This document shows positions 25,302 to 32,301 of a stretch of 32,301 nt of DNA, one piece after another. The stretch spans positions 1 to 32,301 of the forward strand of contig NZ_FOFG01000022.1 of assembly GCF_900110915.1 (NCBI RefSeq). The letters are read 5' to 3'. The position numbers and the translations under genes were made by a program. Origin of the DNA: Faunimonas pinastri (GTDB taxonomy: Bacteria > Pseudomonadota > Alphaproteobacteria > Rhizobiales > Afifellaceae). How positions within the stretch are numbered: the stretch's first letter is position 1; the number at the start of each line of letters is the position of its first letter. Below the pieces are notes generated by a model that did no database searches, was not told the DNA's origin, and saw only the letters and a program-made list of their open reading frames with translations.

Positions 25302-27491
25302 CTACCGCCCGAAGATCAGGTCTACGAGGCCCCGGCGCCGCTGGGGCTGCTGCCCGGGCATCATGGTTCCCGGAGGCGGCGGCTCGCGGCCCTGCGAATC
25401 CTGCAGAGCCTGTTCCACCTGCTGCGTCAGCGCATCCTGATCGTTCGAAGCCGTTTGCGGAGCCTCGGTCTGGTCCTGGCGCGCCATCAGGCTGGGCAGG
25501 AGATCGGTGCCGGGAAGCAGTCGAACGGGCACGCCCGCGTGGGCGGGCTTCATGTAGGCCGACCAGATATCGGCGGGCATGGTGCCGCCGAAGGCGCGCT
25601 TGGTCGGCGTGTTATCGTCGTTGCCGACCCAGACGCCGGTCGTGAGATTGGCGGTGTAGCCGACGAACCAGCCGTCGCGGAAATCCTGGCTGGTGCCGGT
25701 CTTGCCGGCGGCTGGCCAGCCCGACAGGGTGGCGCGGCGGGCGGCCGTGCCGCTCTCGATCGTCTCCTGCAGCATGTCGTTCATCATCGCGACATTGTCG
25801 ATGCTGACGACCTGCGGCTGGTTGCCCTCCTTGCGGGAATAAAGAACCTTGCCCACCGAGGACTTGATCGACTGGATCACGTGCGCCGTCGCGCCGTAGC
25901 CACCATTGGCGAAGGGTACGTAGGCTCCGGTGAGTTCCAGCAGCGTCACCTCGGACGTGCCGAGCGCGATGGAGGCGTTGGGCTGGATGGCGGAATTGAT
26001 GCCAAGCCGATGCGCCGTCTCGATCACGTTGGCCGGTCCGACCTCCATGACGAGCTGTGCCGCGATCGTGTTGATGGAGCGGGCCAGCGCGGTCTTCAGC
26101 GTGACGGGGCCGATATACTTGTTGTCGTCATTGTGGGGCGACCAGTTGCCGAACGTCACGGGCTGGTCGATGCGGATGGAATCCGGGCGCAGCCCGTGTT
26201 CCAGCGCGGTCAGGTAGACGAAGGGCTTGAACGTGGAGCCCGGCTGGCGATGCGCCTGGATCGCCCGGTCGAACTGGCTTTCCGAATAGTCCTTGCCGCC
26301 GACCAGCGCGCGCACCGCGCCCGTGCCGTCCATGGAGACGAGGGCGGCCTGCGAGACGTTGTACTTCTTGCCTTCCTTGTCGATGCCGTCGACCAGCGCC
26401 TTTTCCGCCGCGCGCTGCAGCGTCATGTCGATGGTGGTCTGCACCACGATGTCGCCGCTGATGTTGCCGATATAGCCGGGGATCTGGTCCATCACCCAGT
26501 CGGCGACGTAGTTCTCGCTCTTGGCGAGATGGGCGGTCGCGATCTGCGCCGGCTGCGCCAGCGCCTGCTTGGCTTGCGCCTGGCTGATATACTTCTCTTC
26601 CGCCATCGCGTTCACGACGAGCGCGGCGCGGGTGCGCGCCCGCTTCAGGTTGCGCATGGGGGAATAGTAGCTCGGACCCTTGAGGAGGCCGGCGATCATC
26701 GCCGCCTGCGGGATCGTCAGATGCCTGGCGTCCTCGTCGAAATAGCGATGCGCCGCCGCGTCGATCCCGTAGGCCCCGCCGCCGAGATAGACCCGGTTCA
26801 GGTACATCTCCAGGATCTGGTCCTTGGAATAATGATGCTCCAGCCACAGCGCGAGCACCACTTCCTGCACCTTGCGCTTGAGCGACCGCTCCGGCGACAG
26901 GAACATGTTCTTGGCCAGCTGCTGCGTCAGCGTCGAGCCGCCCTGGCGCAGATGGCCGCGCATCGCGTTGGTGGCGAAAGCGCGGGCGAGGCCGATCGGG
27001 TCGAGGCCGAAATGCGAGCGGAAGCGCCGGTCCTCGATGGCGATCACGGCATTCGGCACATAGGAGGGGAGGTCCTTGATCTTGACCGCTTCGCCGCCCG
27101 TATCGCCCCGATTGCCGATCAGCGTTCCGTCGAGCGAGACGATCTGAACGTTGGGCGGCCGGTCGGGGATCTTCCATTCGGACGCCGCCGGCAGCTGCAT
27201 TCCGTAATAGGCGACGACGCCACCGGCGCAGATCACGATCCACAGCGCCAGCACGCAGCACCAGTAGATGAGCCGGGTGAGCAGCCGGAGCGGGCCGCCG
27301 CCCCCTCTGCCGCGCCTACCGCCGCTCTTGCGGGAGCCGCGACCGGATCGCCCGCCGCCTCCGTTGCCTTTACCCCGCGACCGGCGCGACGTCGGCACGG
27401 ACCGATCGTCCGCGCTCACCCGCCATTCGTCGTTCCGCTTGCCGCCGCCGAAGCTCGGCTCGACCCGACGGTCTTTCTTCCGTCCAGCCAT
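25302..27491 (-). CDS. class A penicillin-binding protein (PBP1a family)
   Basis: A bifunctional peptidoglycan synthase with glycosyltransferase and transpeptidase activities, anchored in the inner membrane. The 729-residue protein has a basic Gly/Arg-rich cytoplasmic N-terminus (1-66) and a membrane helix (about 71-95). A GT51 domain (about 120-295) holds Glu153 in AIEDRRFRSHFG and GGSTLTQQLAKN. The transpeptidase domain (about 370-640) has Ser419-x2-Lys422 (QPGSTFKPF), SIN at 472-474 and KTGTS at 597-601. A Pro/Gln-rich tail follows. All catalytic motifs are intact. It is transcribed away from the acyltransferase gene across a 278-base divergent gap. Confidence 0.96.
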   Translation of the reverse strand: MAGRKKDRRVEPSFGGGKRNDEWRVSADDRSVPTSRRSRGKGNGGGGRSGRGSRKSGGRRGRGGGGPLRLLTRLIYWCCVLALWIVICAGGVVAYYGMQLPAASEWKIPDRPPNVQIVSLDGTLIGNRGDTGGEAVKIKDLPSYVPNAVIAIEDRRFRSHFGLDPIGLARAFATNAMRGHLRQGGSTLTQQLAKNMFLSPERSLKRKVQEVVLALWLEHHYSKDQILEMYLNRVYLGGGAYGIDAAAHRYFDEDARHLTIPQAAMIAGLLKGPSYYSPMRNLKRARTRAALVVNAMAEEKYISQAQAKQALAQPAQIATAHLAKSENYVADWVMDQIPGYIGNISGDIVVQTTIDMTLQRAAEKALVDGIDKEGKKYNVSQAALVSMDGTGAVRALVGGKDYSESQFDRAIQAHRQPGSTFKPFVYLTALEHGLRPDSIRIDQPVTFGNWSPHNDDNKYIGPVTLKTALARSINTIAAQLVMEVGPANVIETAHRLGINSAIQPNASIALGTSEVTLLELTGAYVPFANGGYGATAHVIQSIKSSVGKVLYSRKEGNQPQVVSIDNVAMMNDMLQETIESGTAARRATLSGWPAAGKTGTSQDFRDGWFVGYTANLTTGVWVGNDDNTPTKRAFGGTMPADIWSAYMKPAHAGVPVRLLPGTDLLPSLMARQDQTEAPQTASNDQDALTQQVEQALQDSQGREPPPPGTMMPGQQPQRRRGLVDLIFGR

Positions 27492-27769
27492 CTACGCCGC
27501 GATCCCGATCCATCCGGCGGTCTGCGAGGCAAATCGGGCGGTTTTGAGAGGACAGGCGTCGGGGGCGCGACGGCCGGACAGGGGATGAGGGGAGATCATT
27601 CGTCTTCATTACCACATTCGGGCGGAGCAGGGAGGTCGAACGGGCCTCGACTGCCGCGATCCACGTCAATTCTCGAAATGGAGGAGAGTCGTTTACTAGC
27701 GCTTAGGATTTCGAGCGGGCGCGGGCCGGCGAAAGTGGTATTGGGAAACAATCGGACGGAGCGGTGACA
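27492..27769. other. divergent intergenic region, PBP gene / acyltransferase gene
   Basis: This is the longest gene-free stretch in the window (278 bases), and it must contain the promoters of both divergent genes. It is less GC-rich near 27600-27715. An inverted repeat CTCGAAAT (27672-27679) and ATTTCGAG (27708-27715) encloses 28 bases that include AGCGCT and a GAGTC (GANTC, the CcrM methylation motif of this class). I see no RNA gene or further ORF with coding character here. Confidence 0.5.
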
Positions 27770-28798
27770 ATGGCCGGACGCGTAAGCTGGGTGGATGTGG
27801 CCAAGGGCTTCTGCATCTGCATGGTCGTGATGATGCATTCCACTCTGGGCGTCGAGAAAGCCGCCGACGCAACCGGCTGGATGCACTACGTCGTCGAGTT
27901 CGCCCGCCCCTTCCGCATGCCCGATTTCTTCATGATCGCCGGCCTGTTTCTCGCCCACCGCATCGACAGCCCGTGGCGGCTCTATCTCGACCGGAAGGTG
28001 CTGCATTTCGCCTATTTCTACGTGCTGTGGCTGACGATCCAGTTCGCCTTCAAGGCGCCCGGCATGATCGCGGACGAGGGTTGGTCCGGGCTTGGTGCCG
28101 AATATCTCAGGGCCTTCATCGAACCCTGGGGCACGCTCTGGTTCATCTACCACCTGGCCCTCTTCCTGGTGGTGACGCGCCTCCTGCGGCATGTGCCGTG
28201 GCCGGCCGTGTGGATCGCCGGCGCGGCGCTGGAGATCCTGCACGTGAATACCGGCTCGGTGCTGATCGACGAGTTCGCCAGCAAGTTCATCTACTTCTAC
28301 ACCGGCTACGTTTTCGCCGATGCCGTCTTCCGCTATGCCGCGGCGCTTGGGCGCCATCCGCTGGCCGGAACCGGACTGTTCCTCGCCTGGGCGCTGGTGC
28401 ATGGCGCGATCGTCTTCGCGGGCTGGCCGGACCTGCCCTTCGTCAGCCTCGGCCTCGGCTTGGCCGGCGCGCTGGCGGTGGTGACGGTCTCGGTCCTGCT
28501 CTCTCGGACGGCGGCGATCCGGCCGCTCAACTATCTCGGCCAGAATTCCATCGTGGTCTATCTCGCCTTCTTCCTGCCCATGGCGGTCAGCCGCGCGATC
28601 CTGCTGAAGAGCGGGATCATCACCGATATCGGGACGATCTGCGTGCTGGTGACGCTGTGCGGCATCGTCGTGCCGGTGATCCTCTACCGGCTGGTGCGCT
28701 GGAGCGGCTGGGGCACCTTCCTCTTCGTGCGGCCTGACTGGGCGCGCATCGAGGGGCCGTATCTGCGGCAAAAGGCGAGCCTTTCGCCGGCGGAATGA
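27770..28798 (+). CDS. acyltransferase 3 family membrane protein
   Basis: A 342-residue inner-membrane protein of the acyltransferase-3 family, whose members O-acylate surface sugars or glycans. It starts MAGRVSWVDVAKGFCICMVVMMHS, where the conserved family histidine ends the first helix. MPDFFMIAGLFLAHRI follows, then about nine more helices and a short polar C-terminus. Start 27770 was chosen because GGAG (27758-27761) lies eight bases before it; the in-frame GTG at 27764 is too close to that site. The substrate could be exopolysaccharide, a glucan or an O-antigen; nothing nearby tells which. Confidence 0.9.
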   Translation: MAGRVSWVDVAKGFCICMVVMMHSTLGVEKAADATGWMHYVVEFARPFRMPDFFMIAGLFLAHRIDSPWRLYLDRKVLHFAYFYVLWLTIQFAFKAPGMIADEGWSGLGAEYLRAFIEPWGTLWFIYHLALFLVVTRLLRHVPWPAVWIAGAALEILHVNTGSVLIDEFASKFIYFYTGYVFADAVFRYAAALGRHPLAGTGLFLAWALVHGAIVFAGWPDLPFVSLGLGLAGALAVVTVSVLLSRTAAIRPLNYLGQNSIVVYLAFFLPMAVSRAILLKSGIITDIGTICVLVTLCGIVVPVILYRLVRWSGWGTFLFVRPDWARIEGPYLRQKASLSPAE

Positions 28799-28887
28799 CG
28801 ACCGGGTGAACAGGGGCGGCCCGAGGGGCAGGGTCGCGGGCGAAAGCTCTGCTTGAAAAAGCCGGGCAAGGGGGCAAATGTCCCGCC

Positions 28888-31800
28888 ATGTCCAATGCCT
28901 CCGAAGCCGCTCCCGCCTCCACCTCCGCCGGTTCGCCGGTCACCGGCATCGGGGAGGGCGATCACCTCGTCCTTGTCGACGGCTCGGCCTTCATCTTCCG
29001 CGCCTTTCACGCGCTGCCGCCGTTGACGCGCAAGTCCGACGGGCTGCCGGTCGGCGCCGTCGCCGGCTTCTGCAACATGATCTGGAAGCTCCTGCAGGAA
29101 GGCCCGACCGGGCAGCACGACGAGCCGACGCACTTCGCGGTGATCTTCGACTTCTCCTCCAAGACGTTCCGGAACGAGCTTTATTCCGACTACAAGGCGC
29201 ACCGGCCGTCGCCGCCGGACGATCTCATCCCGCAATTCGGCCTCATCCGGCAGGCGACCCGCGCCTTCAATCTCGCTTGCGTTGAGCAGAAGGGCTGGGA
29301 AGCTGACGACCTGATCGCGACCTATGCCCGGCAGGCCTGCCAGGCCGGCGCGCGCACCACCATCGTCTCCTCCGACAAGGACCTGATGCAGCTGCTCGGG
29401 CCGACCGTGATCATGGTCGACACGATGAAGAACGTCGTCATCGGCGAGGATTACGTGCGCGCCAAGTTCGGCGTCGGCCCGGAGAAGATGATCGACCTGC
29501 AGGCGCTTTGCGGCGACAGCGTCGACAACGTGCCGGGGGTGCCCGGCATCGGCGCCAAGACGGCGGCGCAACTCCTCGACGAATATGGCGATCTCGATAC
29601 GCTGCTGGCCCGCGCGCCGGAGATCAAGCAGCCGAAGCGACGTGAAAACCTCGTTCAGTTCGCCGAGCAGGCGCGCATTTCCCGCAAACTGGTGACGCTC
29701 TGCCCGGACGTGCCGCTCGACGTGGCGATCGGCGATCTCGCTGTGGAAGCCGTGGACGGCCCGCGCGCGGTCGCCTTTTCCAAGGCCATGGAATTCGCGG
29801 CGCTCACGCGCCGCATCGCCGAGAAGACGGGCGCGGTGCCGGATGCGGTCGAACCGGCGGATCTCGTGATCGAGGGCTGGTCCGGCAAGGAAGGCACCAC
29901 CCGGCCGCACGGGCCGGACCTGCCGGAAGCGTCGGATATTCCGCCCGCCGGCGAAAGCGGCGCGGCGAAAGCTCCGGGCAGGTCCGCCTCGGCGCGTCCG
30001 CTGCAGGCGCTCGCCACCGGCCCGGTGCTGGGCTCGCCCGCCATGCTGGCGGAACGGCGCAAGGCGGAGGCGCCGGAGCCGAAGGTCGACGTGGAAGGCT
30101 ACCACTGCGTCCGCACGCTGGAGGATCTCGACGACTGGATCCTGGCCGCGCGCGAGCATGGGGTCGTCGCCGTCGATACGGAATCGACCAGTCTCGATCC
30201 CATGTCGGCGGAGCTCTGCGGCGTCTCGCTGGCGATCCAGCCGAACCATGCCTGCTACATCCCGCTCGGCCACAAATCGGGCGAGGACGACATGTTCGCC
30301 CATGCCGATGGCAATGGCGGGCTGCATAAGGAGCAGATCCCAATCGCCGAGGCGCTGGCGCGGCTGAAGCCGCTTCTGGAAGAGCCGTCGGTGCTGAAGA
30401 TCGGCCAGAACATCAAGTACGACTGGCTGCTGCTGTCGCGCCACGGCATCCGCATCGCCCCGCACGACGACACCATGCTGATGTCCTACGCGCTGGATGC
30501 CGGCCGCCGCATGGGCCACGGCATGGACGGGCTTTCCGACAGCGTGCTCGGCCACAAGCCGATAGCCTTCAAGCAGGTGACGGCGGCGGGCAAGGCCAAG
30601 ACCTTCGACCGGGTCGGGATCAAGGACGCCACCTGCTACGCCGCCGAGGATGCGGACGTGACGCTGCGGCTCTGGCGCGTTTTGAAGCCGCGTCTGGCGG
30701 CGGAAAAGCTCACCCGCGTCTACGAGCGGCTGGAGCGCCCGCTGGTGCCGGTGCTGGCGCGCATGGAAGGCCGCGGCATCAAGGTCGACCGGCAGATGCT
30801 GTCGCGCCTTTCCGGCACCTTCGCTCAGAAGGCCGCGGGCGTGGAAGCCGAGATCTTCCAGATGGCGGGCCGCTCGTTCAACATCGGCTCGCCCAAGCAG
30901 CTCGGCGACATTCTCTTCGGCGAGCTTGGTCTTCCCGGCGGCAAGAAGACCAAGACCGGCGCCTGGTCCACCGACGTGAAGGTGCTGGACGACCTCGCCG
31001 CTGAAGGCCATGCGCTGCCCCGCAAGATCGTGGAATGGCGCCAGCTCACCAAGCTGAAATCCACCTATACCGACGCGCTGCCGACCTACATCAACCGCGA
31101 GACCGGCCGCGTCCATTCCTCCTTCTCGCTGGCCTCCACCACGACCGGACGGCTCTCCTCCTCCGAGCCCAACGTGCAGAACATCCCGGTGCGCACGGAG
31201 GAAGGGCGAGAGATCCGCAAGGCCTTCATCGCCGAGCCCGGCAACAAGCTGGTCTCCGCCGATTACAGCCAGATCGAGCTTCGCGTATTGGCCCACATGG
31301 CGGAGATCCCCCAGCTTCGCCGCGCCTTCGAGGATGGGCTCGACATCCATGCCATGACGGCGTCGGAGATGTTCGGCGTGCCGGTGGAAGGCATGGACCC
31401 GTCCGTCCGCCGCCGCGCCAAGGCGATCAATTTCGGCATCATCTACGGCATTTCCGCCTTCGGCCTCGCCAACCAGCTGGCGATCGGACGCGGCGAGGCG
31501 GGGGACTACATCAAGCGCTATTTCGAGCGCTTCCCCGGCATCCGCGACTACATGGAAGACACCAAGCGCTTCGCCCGCGACAACGGCTATGTGGAAACGC
31601 TGTTCGGGCGGCGCGCGCACTATCCCGATATCCGCTCCTCGCAGCCCAACGTCCGCGCCTTCAACGAGCGCGCCGCGATCAACGCGCCGATCCAGGGCAC
31701 GGCCGCCGATATCATCCGCCGCGCCATGATCCGCATGGAAGACGCGCTGGAGGAGGCGAAGCTCTCCGCCAAGATGCTGCTGCAGGTGCACGACGAACTG

Positions 31801-31947
31801 ATCTTCGAGGTGCCGGAGGCGGAAGTGGACACCACGCTCCCCGTCGTCCGCCGCATCATGGAAAAGGCCGCCGAGCCTGCGGTGGTCCTGCGCGTGCCGC
31901 TGCAGGTGGACGCGCGCGCGGCAAGCAACTGGGACGAGGCGCACTAG
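28888..31947 (+). CDS. polA: DNA polymerase I
   Basis: PolA removes RNA primers and fills gaps in replication and repair. All three domains are present in 1019 residues. The 5'-3' exonuclease (about 25-310) includes VSSDKDLMQLL and GDSVDNVPGVPGIG. The 3'-5' exonuclease (about 405-600) has Asp430 and Glu432 (VDTES), IGQNIKYDW and YAAEDADVT, so proofreading looks intact. The polymerase (about 625-1019) has DYSQIELRVL (Asp792), RRRAKAINFGIIYG and QVHDELIFEVP (Asp969). A Pro/Ala-rich linker of about 80 residues joins the two exonucleases. The protein ends NWDEAH, the usual rhizobial end. Its TAG stop lies within CTAG, where the insertion sequence begins. Confidence 0.98.
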   Translation: MSNASEAAPASTSAGSPVTGIGEGDHLVLVDGSAFIFRAFHALPPLTRKSDGLPVGAVAGFCNMIWKLLQEGPTGQHDEPTHFAVIFDFSSKTFRNELYSDYKAHRPSPPDDLIPQFGLIRQATRAFNLACVEQKGWEADDLIATYARQACQAGARTTIVSSDKDLMQLLGPTVIMVDTMKNVVIGEDYVRAKFGVGPEKMIDLQALCGDSVDNVPGVPGIGAKTAAQLLDEYGDLDTLLARAPEIKQPKRRENLVQFAEQARISRKLVTLCPDVPLDVAIGDLAVEAVDGPRAVAFSKAMEFAALTRRIAEKTGAVPDAVEPADLVIEGWSGKEGTTRPHGPDLPEASDIPPAGESGAAKAPGRSASARPLQALATGPVLGSPAMLAERRKAEAPEPKVDVEGYHCVRTLEDLDDWILAAREHGVVAVDTESTSLDPMSAELCGVSLAIQPNHACYIPLGHKSGEDDMFAHADGNGGLHKEQIPIAEALARLKPLLEEPSVLKIGQNIKYDWLLLSRHGIRIAPHDDTMLMSYALDAGRRMGHGMDGLSDSVLGHKPIAFKQVTAAGKAKTFDRVGIKDATCYAAEDADVTLRLWRVLKPRLAAEKLTRVYERLERPLVPVLARMEGRGIKVDRQMLSRLSGTFAQKAAGVEAEIFQMAGRSFNIGSPKQLGDILFGELGLPGGKKTKTGAWSTDVKVLDDLAAEGHALPRKIVEWRQLTKLKSTYTDALPTYINRETGRVHSSFSLASTTTGRLSSSEPNVQNIPVRTEEGREIRKAFIAEPGNKLVSADYSQIELRVLAHMAEIPQLRRAFEDGLDIHAMTASEMFGVPVEGMDPSVRRRAKAINFGIIYGISAFGLANQLAIGRGEAGDYIKRYFERFPGIRDYMEDTKRFARDNGYVETLFGRRAHYPDIRSSQPNVRAFNERAAINAPIQGTAADIIRRAMIRMEDALEEAKLSAKMLLQVHDELIFEVPEAEVDTTLPVVRRIMEKAAEPAVVLRVPLQVDARAASNWDEAH

Positions 31948-32301
31948 GTCGTAGACTCATAAGCTCTCAGCCATAGGCGTGTTGAGGCGATCAGGAGGGC
32001 TGCGAGAAAGTTTCGGGCGAGCTTGTCGAAGCGCGTTGCGACACGGCGGAAGTGTTTGAGCTTGCAGAAGAACCGCTCCACGAGGTTGCGCCGGCGGTAG
32101 AGGGCTGGCTCAACGGAGCGCTGCACACGGACCCGGCTCTGGGTGGGGATATGCGCCTGTCCACCTGTTTTGGCGACAGGATCGAGGATAGCGCGGCTGT
32201 CATAACCGCGGTCCGCAACGAGTGCTCCGGCTGCGGGCAGGCCGACCAGCAGGTCCGGAACGGCGGTTTTGTCCGAAGCCTGGCCGGCGGTGATCAGCAG
32301 C
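31944..32301 (-). mobile_element. IS5-family insertion sequence, partial (transposase-end side)
   Basis: The right edge enters an insertion sequence directly at the polA stop codon. After CTAG (31944-31947) comes the terminal sequence GTCGTAGACTCATAAG, related to the opposite end seen at the left edge of the window (shared GTnnTnnACTCATnA). The rest is transposase coding sequence on the minus strand and continues outside. Orientation is the same as at the left edge, so the two copies, if both complete, are direct repeats about 32 kb apart. Confidence 0.85.
31944..32301 (-). CDS. IS5-family transposase, C-terminal part
   Basis: The visible 118 C-terminal residues, cut off at the window edge, carry two of the DDE catalytic positions. 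These are the second Asp region, ALVADRGYDS, and the Glu in RRRNLVERFF, followed by CKLKHFRRVATRFDKLARNF. The end, LRAYESTT, is the common end of IS5/IS427-group transposases. No stop or frameshift interrupts the visible part, so this copy may be active. Its own TAG stop is read from the CTAG at the element border, so the last codon also overlaps the polA stop on the other strand. Confidence 0.92.
   Translation of the reverse strand, partial: LLITAGQASDKTAVPDLLVGLPAAGALVADRGYDSRAILDPVAKTGGQAHIPTQSRVRVQRSVEPALYRRRNLVERFFCKLKHFRRVATRFDKLARNFLAALLIASTRLWLRAYESTT

Noticed and set aside
25455-27767. Plus-strand open frame of about 770 codons opposite the PBP gene
   Set aside because: It mirrors the class A PBP, which has intact motifs on the minus strand. 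The antisense translation is low-complexity and Arg/Asp/Gly/Val-rich.
28684-31944. Minus-strand open frame of about 1086 codons opposite polA and the end of the acyltransferase gene
   Set aside because: The plus strand encodes a complete PolA with all catalytic motifs. The antisense product is rich in His, Arg and Asp with no recognisable domain, as expected from the complement of GC-rich codons.

Overview
This window reads as a GC-rich stretch of alphaproteobacterial chromosome, very probably from the order Hyphomicrobiales (Rhizobiales). The evidence is the gene content and order: the block tsaB-rimI-mur-plsC-miaB-phoH-ybeY-corC-lnt-phrR-metK-trmB and the block chvI-chvG-hprK-EIIA-HPr are both typical of rhizobia, Brucella and their relatives. 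DUF2852, DUF2244 next to nth, and an intracellular PHB depolymerase fit the same order. I cannot name a genus; a marine or plant-surface family such as Aurantimonadaceae is only a guess.

Layout. Both edges lie inside the same kind of IS5-family insertion sequence, with transposases pointing leftward. The left edge (1-96) holds an IS end and the first codons of the transposase; the right edge (31944-32301) holds the transposase C-terminus. Between them lies about 31.9 kb of intact, densely packed chromosomal genes. From left to right: mscL (minus); a small membrane protein; an EamA-type exporter; yjbQ and nth (minus, overlapping); DUF2244; an HTH/methyltransferase Ada-like protein; nfuA; the long tsaB-to-trmB block (5818-16598); a HugZ-like flavin protein (minus); the chvI-chvG-hprK-EIIA-HPr regulatory block, continuing without a break into a two-gene ABC-2 exporter (17167-22514); phaZ; DUF2852; a YgjP-like metallopeptidase; a class A penicillin-binding protein (minus); an acyltransferase-3 membrane protein; and polA. 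No tRNA, rRNA, CRISPR array or prophage was seen. No gene-free stretch exceeds 300 bases; the longest is 27492-27769.

How it fits together. The tsaB-lnt block combines tRNA modification (TsaB, MiaB), ribosome and RNA maturation (YbeY, PhoH, RimI), metal-dependent regulation (Mur/Fur) and envelope lipid or lipoprotein synthesis (PlsC, CorC/TlyC, Lnt), mostly with overlapping stop and start codons. ChvG/ChvI is the acid and envelope-stress two-component system of the order. It is followed by an HPr kinase, a mannose-type EIIA and HPr, which form a regulatory (non-transporting) PTS. PhaZ mobilises stored polyhydroxybutyrate, plausibly under the same carbon-status network.

Most notable points: the two IS copies at the edges each sit on a CTAG that contains the TAG stop codon of the neighbouring gene (mscL and polA); hprK has no ordinary start codon; DUF2852 has a heat-shock sigma-like promoter; an ABC-2 exporter is joined to the PTS genes; TGC-rich repeats precede phaZ; and there are unexplained hairpins after DUF2244, before nfuA and before metK. 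I found no clearly new multi-gene defence or metabolic system. The window is mainly core genome bounded by mobile elements.
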